Made by a program: the position numbers and the translations under genes
NCBI GenBank assembly: GCA_964634205.1
Contig: CAZWKE010000005.1
Location: 56,662-120,661, forward strand
DNA: 64,000 nt
Direction of reading: 5' to 3'
DNA from: JAFGGG01 sp964634205
GTDB taxonomy: Bacteria; Spirochaetota; Spirochaetia; SZUA-6; RPPD01
Part shown: positions 1-8,240 of the stretch, one piece after another
How the letters are laid out: the number at the start of each line of letters is the position of its first letter
Numbering within the stretch: position 1 is the stretch's first letter
The notes under the pieces: model-generated
Seen by the model: only the letters and a program-made list of their open reading frames with translations
The model's database searches: none
What the model was told of the DNA's origin: nothing

Positions 1-418
1 ACACCTCGAAACGGTAGCTTTCCGGATTGAACTCCCGCACCTTTTTCACAATATCCGCGGGTAAGAGCAGCACGCTGCCGTCCTTTAGAAAATAAACCGA
101 ATCAAGCTGTAACTCAAACGGTTTTTCGCTGTGTTCAATGAGTGTTTCACAGGCGGAAACAAGCCGCTCCAGATAGGCGAGTGCCTGTTCCCGGGGTAGG
201 GAGAGCACCTGTTTCAGGTTGATGCCCCCATTGTATGGGCCTTGCAGATAAAATACTCCGTTCCTTGTGCCGAAACCGGTAAAAAACCAGGTACCGACCT
301 GCCGCTCACGCACAACATATCCCGGTGACTTTTTCAGGTCCACCAGTTTCTTGAAATTTATAATATCCTTGCCCACATTCACCGGGAGCTCAATTATCTG
401 CACAGACGATGTTTTCAT
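1..418 (-). CDS. Hypothetical protein, N-terminal part (gene runs off the left edge)
   Basis: The first 139 codons are visible; the 3' end lies outside the window. The protein begins MKTSSVQIIELPVNVG and has no signal peptide or membrane segment. I do not recognise a family with certainty. The visible end has a helix followed by LDSVYFLKDGSVLLLPADI, which loosely recalls the catalytic-loop region of a protein kinase fold without the HRD and DFG residues, so a pseudokinase-like fold is only a guess. The ATG has no Shine-Dalgarno sequence, but TTGACC (457-452), an 18-bp gap and TATGTT (433-428) lie 9 nt upstream of it, suggesting a leaderless message. It is divergent from the omptin gene. Confidence 0.6.
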   Translation of the reverse strand, partial: MKTSSVQIIELPVNVGKDIINFKKLVDLKKSPGYVVRERQVGTWFFTGFGTRNGVFYLQGPYNGGINLKQVLSLPREQALAYLERLVSACETLIEHSEKPFELQLDSVYFLKDGSVLLLPADIVKKVREFNPESYRFEV

Positions 419-427
419 ATGCTATAG

Positions 428-457
428 AACATACTTAATTTGAGTACTTTTGGTCAA
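428..457 (-). promoter_or_regulatory. Promoter of the leftward gene starting at 418
   Basis: On the minus strand TTGACC (457-452) and TATGTT (433-428) are separated by 18 bp. The start codon follows the -10 by only 9 nt, so little or no 5' leader is expected. Confidence 0.5.
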
Positions 458-470
458 TAGGCGCCTTATA

Positions 471-499
471 TTGATTAATCGAGCCCACTCATTTATAAT
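471..499 (+). promoter_or_regulatory. Promoter of the omptin gene
   Basis: TTGATT (471-476) and a perfect TATAAT (494-499) are separated by 17 bp. Predicted transcription begins near 506, leaving about 6 nt before the ATG at 512 and no room for a ribosome binding site. Confidence 0.6.
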
Positions 500-511
500 C
501 ACAGACAGTAA

Positions 512-1489
512 ATGAAAAAGATCGTTGGAATTATTCTTTTTATTTTATTTGTCATGTTCCCGCTTTGTGCGCAGCACGCGCAGTTTCTGCCGAAAGAACA
601 CAAGCAATCAACGGGGGATTGGCTTCGCTGGAGTGTTTCCGCGGACAGCGGAATGTTTTTTGGCATGCTGTATGAATATGTTTTCATTGCCAGGGATTCG
701 GACGGACAGTACAATGATACGCTGAGCAGGCTGGATTGGCAGCTTAACCCCCTGGTGTATTGCGGTTTTTCGCTTGATGCCGAACTGTTTCATAATTTTA
801 CCCTGGGATTGGGGACCTGGTTGGGGCTCCCGGCCTTATTGGGATATATGGAAGACAGGGATTGGGATGCTAATAATGGTGATTATATTTCGTTCTCACA
901 CCATGACAACTTCCTCATTAATGCGGTGTTCGTGGATTTTAATATCGGTTATAATGTGATAAACACTGATTCATTCGTCCTTGTCCCGTTATTGGGATTC
1001 AATTACAAGCATTTTCGTATGGCGGGAAGAGACGGGTACCAGGAACAACCTCCCGGTAGTGTCCCCAATACATTAAGCGGTGTACTGATTACCTACGAAC
1101 AGAATTATTATATTCCCTATGTCGGAGTAAAAACCTTTTGGTCCCCGGTACAATTGTTGAGTCTCCAGTTTTTTGCCTGTTACAGCCCCATGGTCTTTGG
1201 TTTTAATATAGATAACCATCTGCACCCCAGTGTACGGGCCGATTATATTGATGTGCCGCTTTGGGGGAATTATTTAAGTGTTGATATAGTGGTGTATTTA
1301 AATCTTATGAACGATTGGAGTCTTAAACTTCACGCGGGTTATATGTATATCACCAAGTTCAAAGGCGACATTTATGCGCGCCTGATCTACCTGGGGAGTA
1401 ATGATTATGTGCAATCTTCATCAAGCAGGGGCGGGGCAAGTTTACAATTGCTGAATGTTAGTCTTGGTGTTGTGTTTGATATACTTTAA
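512..1489 (+). CDS. Omptin-family outer-membrane protease
   Basis: This 325-residue protein has a signal peptide (MKKIVGIILFILFVMFPLCA) and a predicted beta-barrel. It aligns by eye with OmpT/Pla along its whole length: LDWQLNP near residue 74, YMEDRDWD near 112, SHHDN at 129-133, YIPYVGVK near 200 and NIDNHLHP near 232. The four catalytic residues of omptins (OmpT D83, D85, D210, H212) correspond to D115, D117, D234 and H236, all present, so activity is plausible. Omptins cleave extracellular peptides, typically near basic residues, at the cell surface; the substrate here is unknown. It appears monocistronic, with its own promoter and no Shine-Dalgarno sequence. Confidence 0.82.
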   Translation: MKKIVGIILFILFVMFPLCAQHAQFLPKEHKQSTGDWLRWSVSADSGMFFGMLYEYVFIARDSDGQYNDTLSRLDWQLNPLVYCGFSLDAELFHNFTLGLGTWLGLPALLGYMEDRDWDANNGDYISFSHHDNFLINAVFVDFNIGYNVINTDSFVLVPLLGFNYKHFRMAGRDGYQEQPPGSVPNTLSGVLITYEQNYYIPYVGVKTFWSPVQLLSLQFFACYSPMVFGFNIDNHLHPSVRADYIDVPLWGNYLSVDIVVYLNLMNDWSLKLHAGYMYITKFKGDIYARLIYLGSNDYVQSSSSRGGASLQLLNVSLGVVFDIL

Positions 1490-1551
1490 GCCTAATACTT
1501 GTCACCCTTCCGTGAAACCACTATTATTAATTATATGAAGGAGAGACGCAT

Positions 1552-2835
1552 ATAGAAGAGAAAGCCATCATTGTCGGCGTCAGCTGGTATAAGAACGAAG
1601 ATACACAGCTGCAGTTGGATTCTTTACACGAACTGGCTGCCCTTGCCGCTACCGCGGGCCTTCATGTTGTGGAAACTACCCACCAGAATTTGTCCGAACC
1701 CAATGCGGCCACGTTTATCGGTAAGGGAAAAGTAGAAGAGCTGCGGCAGGCGGCATTGGTCAAGGATGTAAGTACGATTATTTTTGACGCGGAACTCAGC
1801 CCGGCCCAACAGCGTAACCTGGAGAACGGATTCGGTGAGGACATCAAAGTATTAGACAGGACCGCGTTAATACTGGATATCTTTGCCCAACACGCCCATA
1901 CGCGTGAAGGGCAGATACAGGTTGAGCTTGCGCAGTATCAGTACCGCCTGCCCCGGCTTACCCGTATGTGGGTGCACCTGGCGCGCCAGGCCGGCGGTCG
2001 TGCCGCGGGGGCGATCGGGGGTGTGGGCCTAAGAGGTCCGGGAGAAACCCAGCTTGAGGTTGACCGCCGCCGTATCAAAGAAAAGATCTCCCGGCTCACC
2101 GCGGAACTCGAACAGGTGAAACATGAACGGCGGCAGCATCGGGAAAGACGGCGCAGAAGCGGTTTTAAGGTTATCGCCCTGGCGGGATATACGAATGCCG
2201 GGAAGAGTTCGTTACTGAACGCTTTCTGCAATGCCGGGGTGCCGGTGGAAGACAAACTGTTTGCCACCCTGGATCCGACCACACGCAGGGTCAGGCTGCC
2301 GCACGGCAGGGTGGTATTGATTACCGACACCGTAGGATTTATCAACAAACTGCCGCACCACCTGGTGGCGTCTTTCAGGGCGACCTTTGAGGGCATCAAC
2401 GAAGCGGATATTGTACTGCATGTTGCCGACAGTTCTCATCCGGAGGTGCTGACCCAGGTGGCGGTGGTGGAGCAGACACTCGGGCGGCAGTTGCCTTCCG
2501 CGCAGCCCATCCTGCTTGTCTGGAACAAGGTCGACCTGCTGTCCGCGGAGGCAGAGGCGCAGATGCAGCGCGACGGGATGATCGCGGTGAGTGCAAAAAC
2601 CGGAAAGGGAGTGGCCGGCCTGCTGCAGCACATAGAAGACCTTTTAAACCGGGACTTCCATTGTATAAAAATGGAACTCCCCTACAAGCACTGGGAACTG
2701 CTGCACGCGATTTACGAAATGGGGACGGTTGCCGACGTGCGGCATGAAGATCAGGGCGCGCGGGTAACGGCCTATGTGCCGGAGATTCTTTTGCCCCTAC
2801 TGAAACCCTTCGTCAAGTCATTCAGGTATCCGTAA
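1552..2835 (+). CDS. hflX: GTPase HflX, with a probable AUA start codon
   Basis: HflX is a ribosome-associated GTPase that rescues or splits stalled or stressed 70S ribosomes. The protein has the HflX N-terminal domain (SPAQQRNLE, DRTALILDIFAQHA, then the glycine-rich GLRGPGETQLE) followed by a G domain with P-loop GYTNAGKS and G3 DTVGF. No ATG, GTG or TTG in frame covers the conserved N-terminus (KAIIVGV). A strong AAGGAG at 1538-1543 sits 8 nt before ATA at 1552, which gives a 427-residue protein of family length. The first in-frame conventional start, TTG at 1615, has no Shine-Dalgarno sequence and removes the conserved first strand. A sequencing error (ATG read as ATA) is the alternative. 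Confidence 0.9.
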   Translation: MEEKAIIVGVSWYKNEDTQLQLDSLHELAALAATAGLHVVETTHQNLSEPNAATFIGKGKVEELRQAALVKDVSTIIFDAELSPAQQRNLENGFGEDIKVLDRTALILDIFAQHAHTREGQIQVELAQYQYRLPRLTRMWVHLARQAGGRAAGAIGGVGLRGPGETQLEVDRRRIKEKISRLTAELEQVKHERRQHRERRRRSGFKVIALAGYTNAGKSSLLNAFCNAGVPVEDKLFATLDPTTRRVRLPHGRVVLITDTVGFINKLPHHLVASFRATFEGINEADIVLHVADSSHPEVLTQVAVVEQTLGRQLPSAQPILLVWNKVDLLSAEAEAQMQRDGMIAVSAKTGKGVAGLLQHIEDLLNRDFHCIKMELPYKHWELLHAIYEMGTVADVRHEDQGARVTAYVPEILLPLLKPFVKSFRYP

Positions 2836-2843
2836 AAAAGCGA

Positions 2844-2873
2844 TTGACTTTTATTTTACTCATCCTGTATCTT
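2844..2873 (+). promoter_or_regulatory. Promoter of the ABC exporter genes
   Basis: TTGACT (2844-2849), an 18-bp gap and TATCTT (2868-2873) lie just after hflX. The ATG at 2883 is 9 nt beyond the -10 and lacks a Shine-Dalgarno sequence, so the message may be leaderless. Confidence 0.45.
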
Positions 2874-2882
2874 AGATAACAC

Positions 2883-3815
2883 ATGAGTTTAAAAACCGTT
2901 ATCAACGTACAACATGCCTATAAAACCTATGATTCGCTTCAAGCGGTTACGGACCTGTCATTTGCGGTGGACCAGGGCAGGTGTTTTGCCTTTCTGGGGC
3001 CAAATGGCGCGGGGAAAACCACTATGATGAAGATGCTTTACGCAAAAGCCCGGCGTGATCCGCGTCCGGAAACCGTCATGCAGGTGTTCGGCTATGACCC
3101 GCAGTACCAGGAGCTGGCTATAAAAAACGTGTGCGGTGTGGTACCCCAGGACGACAACCTGGACGTGGAGCTTGACGTAAGGCAAAACCTGCGCATCTTT
3201 TCCCGATTTTACGATATGTCCGCGGTAAGGGCGCAGGAACGGATCGCCTCCCTGCTGGATTTCATGGAGCTCGGTGATAAAAAGAGGTCCCCGATTCGTG
3301 AGCTTTCCGGGGGAATGAAGCGCCGGTTGATTATCGCCCGCGCCCTGTTGAATGAACCCCGCCTGCTGATTCTGGATGAGCCTACCACCGGGCTGGACCC
3401 GCAGGTGCGGCAGCTTATCTGGGACAAGATCCGCAGCCTGCAGAAGAGCAATGTCACCGTACTGCTGACCACGCATTACATGGAAGAGGCCTACCAGCTT
3501 GCCGATACCATCCTTATAATCGATAAGGGCATAAAGGTGCTGGAAGGCAACCCGCATACGCTGTTGGATGAATACATCGAATCGCACGTCATCGAGATTC
3601 TTGATAAAACAAGGACGGCCGGATTGCCGGCCCCGCTGCTTAGAAAAGCAAGAAAGGAAGAATCCGGAGAGAGGATGCTGTTTTACAGCGAACAGATTGA
3701 CGTTATTCATGGTATCGCGGACAAACTGCCGCGCGGCAGCTTTTTTATCAGACAGACCAATCTTGAAGACCTGTTTCTAAAGATAACCGGGAGAAAACTG
3801 CATGCAACACAGTAG
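2883..3815 (+). CDS. ABC exporter ATP-binding subunit (DrrA/NodI type)
   Basis: This 310-residue ATPase has Walker A GPNGAGKTT near residue 40, signature LSGGMKRR, Walker B LLILDEPTTGLDP and H-loop TTHYMEEA. The C-terminal extension of about 80 residues is usual for ABC-2 exporter ATPases of the DrrA/NodI/CcmA group. The next gene overlaps it by 14 nt and encodes the matching permease, so the two form a two-gene exporter for an unidentified small molecule or lipid. The ATPase acts at the cytoplasmic face of the inner membrane. Confidence 0.88.
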   Translation: MSLKTVINVQHAYKTYDSLQAVTDLSFAVDQGRCFAFLGPNGAGKTTMMKMLYAKARRDPRPETVMQVFGYDPQYQELAIKNVCGVVPQDDNLDVELDVRQNLRIFSRFYDMSAVRAQERIASLLDFMELGDKKRSPIRELSGGMKRRLIIARALLNEPRLLILDEPTTGLDPQVRQLIWDKIRSLQKSNVTVLLTTHYMEEAYQLADTILIIDKGIKVLEGNPHTLLDEYIESHVIEILDKTRTAGLPAPLLRKARKEESGERMLFYSEQIDVIHGIADKLPRGSFFIRQTNLEDLFLKITGRKLHATQ

Positions 3816-4647
3816 AAACACCTATCCGCCATTGTGGATACGCATCGGCAGTGTATGGTTTCGTCATATGCGCGTGTACTCCAGGAACCTGATAAGCAAT
3901 GGGCTGCCTCCCTTTCTGGAACCGCTTATCTTCCTGGTGGGGATCGGACTGGGATTGGGCCTGGACCTGGGAGACATCTACGGGATCCCTTATCCGTTGT
4001 TCCTGGGGGCCGGACTGTTTATGACCGCCTCCATGTTTACCGCCTCCTTTGAATGTACCTTCGGCACGTTTATCCGCCTGGAGTTCGACAAGGTATACGA
4101 CGGCATGCTGGCCGCCCCGGTTTCGGCGAATAATCTGTTGATCGGTGAAATCCTCTGGGCCGGAAGCAAGGGGTTCTTTTTCTCACTCTGCGTACTGATC
4201 GCAATCAGCGTCGCACTCCTTGTATTACACGTAGATAATCTGTTCAGCAGCTTTCTTATTGTATTTATCCCGTTTTTCGGGTTTATAAACGGGGTGATGT
4301 TCGGCGCCTTCTCGCTCCTGGTGACCTCGTTTGTCAAAAATATTAATCACTTCAACTTTTACTTTACCGGCTTTCTCTCACCCATGTTTTTCTTTTCCGG
4401 TGTAGTGTTCCCGGTGGGGAACCTCCCGCCGGTACTGCGGCAGCTGGCCGAGGTCTTTCCGCTGACCCATACGGTCCGCTTTGTCCGTGCGTTCTGCCTT
4501 GCCGGTCTGCACGGCAAGTACCCGCGCATGGACGCGGCCTATCTGATCCGGCCGGAGCTTCTCTGGGACGCAGCCTATATTATCGTGTTTGTGTTGTTGA
4601 TGAGTTACCTGGCCGTGACACGCCTGAAAAAGCGTCTGATCGATTAA
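3802..4647 (+). CDS. ABC-2 type transporter permease (NodJ type)
   Basis: A 281-residue inner-membrane protein with about six hydrophobic segments, including a long one near residues 30-55 and paired ones near 110-150, and the ABC-2 signature region SPMFFFSGVVFPVGNLP. It overlaps the ATPase gene by 14 nt, indicating translational coupling. The 3' end overlaps the leftward ABC ATPase gene by 4 nt, with no space for a terminator. The substrate cannot be inferred. Confidence 0.88.
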   Translation: MQHSRNTYPPLWIRIGSVWFRHMRVYSRNLISNGLPPFLEPLIFLVGIGLGLGLDLGDIYGIPYPLFLGAGLFMTASMFTASFECTFGTFIRLEFDKVYDGMLAAPVSANNLLIGEILWAGSKGFFFSLCVLIAISVALLVLHVDNLFSSFLIVFIPFFGFINGVMFGAFSLLVTSFVKNINHFNFYFTGFLSPMFFFSGVVFPVGNLPPVLRQLAEVFPLTHTVRFVRAFCLAGLHGKYPRMDAAYLIRPELLWDAAYIIVFVLLMSYLAVTRLKKRLID

Positions 4648-5438
4648 CCGCTGTTTTCTCTTTGTGCCCGCTTTTTATCCAGTTCCACCAAGGCGGTACG
4701 AAAAAGGAGTTCCCTGTCCTTCAGCATGTGAAAGGGAACCTGGTATGCCTCTTCGATTATTTCCGGCTTAAACAGTACCGGTGTGACATCCACCACAGGG
4801 GGCTTGTCTTTATAAAACAATACCATATAATCAGAGTATTTATGGGTCAGGTCCAACTCATGCAATGAAAAATAAACGGAGATCTCTTTCTGTGTTGCAT
4901 AAGCCCTGATATATTCAAGCGCCTTATGCTTCTGTTGTTCTTCCAGTGCGAACACCGGCTCGTCCATCATGATAAGCGGCGTTCCATAGAGCAGGCTGAA
5001 GGCCAGGATCACCCGCTGCAGCTCTCCTTTGCTTATTTCCTGGGTCCTTCTTTTCAGGATATTGCCAAGTTCGAATACCCCGATAAGCTCCGGAATAAAC
5101 CCATTATTATATGAGGTGTGGTATCCGTTTTTATAGACGTATTCCAAAAGGGAACCAATGTTCTCCTTTGTCTCGAACTCCATATTCTGATAGACGAAAG
5201 CCGCGTAGCGGTCGCGTTCCGCTTCGTCCTTAATCTCTTTGGTATCCCTGCCGTTCAGCATGACACTGCCCGAACCGGGAAGCAGACGGCCGCCTGCCAG
5301 CAGCAGCATGGTTGATTTTCCCGTACCGTTTTGTCCGATAAGGGACACCATGCCGTGCGGCAAAGTAATGTCGAGTCCATTGAAAACCGGGGACTCCTCC
5401 TCCCCGTAGGCAAACGTAACACTCTTGAATTCGATCAT
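4644..5438 (-). CDS. Orphan ABC transporter ATP-binding protein
   Basis: This 264-residue ATPase has Walker A GQNGTGKST, Walker B PLIMMDEPVFALE and H-loop SLHELD. Its signature is ISKGELQR rather than the canonical LSGGQ, which is unusual but keeps the Gly-Glu pair seen in some divergent ATPases. The overall pattern resembles ATPases of metal, siderophore or B12 importers. No permease or binding protein lies next to it, so the partner must be elsewhere. On the minus strand TACAAT (5453-5448) lies 9 nt before the ATG and there is no Shine-Dalgarno sequence. Confidence 0.82.
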   Translation of the reverse strand: MIEFKSVTFAYGEEESPVFNGLDITLPHGMVSLIGQNGTGKSTMLLLAGGRLLPGSGSVMLNGRDTKEIKDEAERDRYAAFVYQNMEFETKENIGSLLEYVYKNGYHTSYNNGFIPELIGVFELGNILKRRTQEISKGELQRVILAFSLLYGTPLIMMDEPVFALEEQQKHKALEYIRAYATQKEISVYFSLHELDLTHKYSDYMVLFYKDKPPVVDVTPVLFKPEIIEEAYQVPFHMLKDRELLFRTALVELDKKRAQRENSG

Positions 5439-5617
5439 AACACCGGTATTGTATCCGAAAAGCAGGGGGTAAGAGAAGGCGGTCCATGCAATTTTCGTCG
5501 GATTTTTTCGCCTTTCTTTTGGAGTGCCGTGTTACAATAAAAGGAAATAGCGTAACCTCAGAGTGCGCGTGGTTGTTTACATGGTGAATACGGTGAGAGG
5601 AGTTTCCCAGAATAAAA

Positions 5618-6436
5618 ATGAATGTAAAAACAAAACGAGTATTAATAATTGTAGTCTGTAATCTGTTTTTTATTATCTTTGCGGGATTTTGCGTAAGCGG
5701 ACCGCTTGCGCCCTGGATGCCTCTTGTGATGGGGTATGAAATACGGGATTATGGTAACGTATCCGTAGTGTCGGCTGCGGGAAACCGTAATCTTGTTCCC
5801 GACCTCAATTATGGAAAGATCCTGGCCTCCGTGGAAAGCTTCCATGGATTACAATACCATAGAAAAATCAGGATATTTTTCTTGCGTGATTCAATGGAGA
5901 TAAAGCGTTTTCTGCCCTGGGTTCCCCCTCCGGGGGGGCCCTCGGGGTACGAACTCAATTCCGGGGATACTCTATTTATAGACTGCGCGGCGGTGCAAAG
6001 GAAAGGAGAGTCACTTGAAGAGGTGGTAAAGCATGAACTCTCACATTGCATAATCCACCAGAATATGGGGTTCTTCGATACCTTTGCGTTAAAGTCCTGG
6101 TTCGTCGAGGGGCTTGCGGTATACAGCGGCGGTCCGCATGATTATCCGGAAGATGAGTTTAATCGTATCCTGGCGGGAACAACATTGGTGTCCGACAAAG
6201 CTTTTAATGATCTCTACCTGAACCTGCCGAAGCATAACCCGCGGTTCCGCTATGCGTTATACGGGAAGTTTATCGGGTACCTGGCGCGAACCGGCGGGAT
6301 CCGTAAAATGCAGAAATTAATAAAGGCCGTTATCCGAAACCCGCACGCACTGACTGCCGAATTCACACGCGTATACGGGGTAGGGCTTGGTACCCTTTCA
6401 AAGGATTTTACAAATGATCTGCGCAAAACTAAATAG
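5618..6436 (+). CDS. Membrane-anchored zinc metallopeptidase (gluzincin, peptidase MA-like)
   Basis: A 272-residue protein with an uncleaved N-terminal membrane segment (residues 7-27), so the catalytic part is probably periplasmic. HELSH at residues 139-143 supplies two zinc ligands and the catalytic Glu140; WFVEGLAVY supplies the third ligand, Glu164. This is the peptidase MA-like gluzincin arrangement. The target is unknown. A purine-rich GAGAGGAG lies about 15 nt before the ATG, farther than usual. A GC-rich hairpin follows the stop codon. Confidence 0.75.
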   Translation: MNVKTKRVLIIVVCNLFFIIFAGFCVSGPLAPWMPLVMGYEIRDYGNVSVVSAAGNRNLVPDLNYGKILASVESFHGLQYHRKIRIFFLRDSMEIKRFLPWVPPPGGPSGYELNSGDTLFIDCAAVQRKGESLEEVVKHELSHCIIHQNMGFFDTFALKSWFVEGLAVYSGGPHDYPEDEFNRILAGTTLVSDKAFNDLYLNLPKHNPRFRYALYGKFIGYLARTGGIRKMQKLIKAVIRNPHALTAEFTRVYGVGLGTLSKDFTNDLRKTK

Positions 6437-6451
6437 CCGTACGGTGCGCGG

Positions 6452-6477
6452 CGGCCGGTACCGGTGTGAACCGGCCG
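6452..6477 (+). terminator. GC-rich hairpin between convergent genes
   Basis: CGGCCGGT (6452-6459) pairs perfectly with ACCGGCCG (6470-6477) across a 10-nt loop. The following GTTGTTTC is only a weak U-tract, so termination is plausible but not certain. Confidence 0.45.
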
Positions 6478-6566
6478 GTTGTTTCAGCGGCCCCGGTACA
6501 CTCGGATAATCAGAGCCATCGCAGCAACCGCGGTTTTTGGGGAATACAAACGGAAGGCCGGCTGTA

Positions 6567-8123
6567 TCAATGCAGCCTCCGGAAAAAAGCGGCCGCCAGT
6601 TCATCATCAATCGGGGTAACCGGAGACGGTCTGGGTCCGTTTTTGGTTTTTATCAGGGTGAAAAGCCGTTTTTCTTTAATGATCAAATCAATAAGCGGCT
6701 TGTAGGCGGAGGCCCGATCGGTCGGGATTTCCATAACGGCCTTCAACAGATTGATAAACCTGCTGAGGCGGAAGGCGGTGACCAGGCTTTCCGTAGAAAG
6801 GGAGCCGTTCCAGGGATAGGCGGCCGAACCTTTGCAGAGCTCCGGCGGACAAGTATCGAAGCGTGATGTGTCATTAAAATCAGGCAGACCGGGCACGGCG
6901 TAGAAAAAAGAGATGCCGACCTGTGTGGGCCGGGCCGCAAGAAAGGCCAGGGTTTGGGCGATGCCCTCCCGGGTGTCACCCTTTAAGCCGCAGATAAAAT
7001 AGGTAATACAGGCAAGACCGTGCTTGCGGATAATTCCGGCCAACTCGTTGTAGTGTGCGGGCAATAGTGTGCGCTGTTCCCGTCCGGCCGCGGTTTTGGA
7101 GAAGGTTCCCAATGACAGATTGAACTGCCTGAACCCTGATTGGATAAGGCGCTCAAGCAGGGCAGGGGTAAGCAGGGTGTAATCCAGACCGTTCTCCGCG
7201 TAGAACTCCACCTGCGGCAGGTATCTCCCCAGGATTTTCAGCACTTCAATAAAATATTCGGGGGCAAGAAGCAGGTTGTCGTCCTCAAAATTAATCCTGA
7301 TTTGTTTGCCGGAGCTTTTCATGCCCGGGGCCATGGTCTTTATCCCGGAGATAATTTTTCCCAGAGCAACCTTGCGAAAGCCGCGGCCGTGGCAGAGATG
7401 AAGGCTGCAGAAGCGGCATTGTTTGCTGCAGCCGCGGCTTAGGCAAAGACTGTAATACAGGGTGTACCGGGTCTCAAAACATTTTTTCAGGGTAAACCCA
7501 AGATCGGTGTCTTTGGTAAAGGCGGATTTCCCGGAAGAGTACACCGCTCCGTTTCTTTTTAGAAAAAGGTTCGGTAGGCAAAGATACTCCTCTACGGACG
7601 CGCCGCCCGCATAAAGAGTGAGAAAACGCGAAAGGGTGATCTCGGCCTCTCCGCACAAACAAAAATCAATCGGGCCTGAGGTTAAAAAGTAACGCGGATG
7701 CGCGCTTACCCCGGCCCCTCCGGCGATTACCGGTACCCCGGGCAGTACCTTTTTTACCGCGGCCGCGAGCTCCAGGCAGTCCGCGGCGTAGGCAAAGGCA
7801 AAACACGAAACGAATACAAGGTCCGGTCGAACCGCCTTGATCCGGGCGGCGCATTCCACAAAATCGGGGCCGAACCGTTTGTAGGTCCCGAAAAATCGTA
7901 AAGGGCCGGTTTCAGCGGGCAGCAGGAAGGGCCGCAGGTGTGCCAACTCCGCGGGAAGCGGGAGACGGCGAAGTGTTTTTTCCCCAAGCGGAAAATTGAA
8001 TAATCGGACCGTATGTCCCGTATTGTGTAAAATATTTGATACCACCGCAGCGCCCAGGTTGGCAAAGCGATGGGGAGTAAAATAAAAATCACGGACGGGT
8101 GGTATGGCAACAACCGCATGCAT
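6567..8123 (-). CDS. B12-binding-domain radical SAM protein
   Basis: This 518-residue enzyme has an N-terminal cobalamin-binding-like Rossmann region (residues 1-180, DLVFVSCFAFAYA, VIAGGAGVSAHP) and a radical SAM domain with the CxxxCxxC cluster motif at C232, C236 and C239 (GCSKQCRFC). This is the architecture of B12-dependent radical SAM enzymes such as methyltransferases and ring-forming enzymes. The reaction is not deducible. The ATG at 8123 was chosen over one 75 nt upstream because GGAGGG precedes it by 6 nt and the protein then begins at the conserved MHAVVAIPPVRD. It is divergent from the PerR-like gene and may share its operator region. Confidence 0.8.
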   Translation of the reverse strand: MHAVVAIPPVRDFYFTPHRFANLGAAVVSNILHNTGHTVRLFNFPLGEKTLRRLPLPAELAHLRPFLLPAETGPLRFFGTYKRFGPDFVECAARIKAVRPDLVFVSCFAFAYAADCLELAAAVKKVLPGVPVIAGGAGVSAHPRYFLTSGPIDFCLCGEAEITLSRFLTLYAGGASVEEYLCLPNLFLKRNGAVYSSGKSAFTKDTDLGFTLKKCFETRYTLYYSLCLSRGCSKQCRFCSLHLCHGRGFRKVALGKIISGIKTMAPGMKSSGKQIRINFEDDNLLLAPEYFIEVLKILGRYLPQVEFYAENGLDYTLLTPALLERLIQSGFRQFNLSLGTFSKTAAGREQRTLLPAHYNELAGIIRKHGLACITYFICGLKGDTREGIAQTLAFLAARPTQVGISFFYAVPGLPDFNDTSRFDTCPPELCKGSAAYPWNGSLSTESLVTAFRLSRFINLLKAVMEIPTDRASAYKPLIDLIIKEKRLFTLIKTKNGPRPSPVTPIDDELAAAFFRRLH

Positions 8124-8209
8124 GGTTGCCCTCCAGTATAGATGGTTTATCGGGATGATGTAAGCGGGTAAAATCGAAATTTGTTGCCCGCAGCGCATTT
8201 TAATTATAT

Positions 8210-8237
8210 ATTAGTAATAATTCCGATTATTTATAAT
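8210..8237 (+). promoter_or_regulatory. Fur/PerR-type palindromic operator upstream of the PerR-like gene
   Basis: ATTAGTAATAAT (8210-8221) faces ATTATTTATAAT (8226-8237) across TCCG; 10 of 12 arm positions pair. It resembles the second palindrome at 8654-8680 and ends 3 nt before the regulator's ATG, suggesting autoregulation. A candidate promoter is TTGCCC (8184-8189), 17 bp, TATATT (8207-8212). Confidence 0.5.
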
Positions 8238-8240
8238 ATT

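Noticed and set aside
1615..1620. TTG start for hflX
   Set aside because: No ribosome binding site, and it would delete the conserved first strand of the HflX domain.
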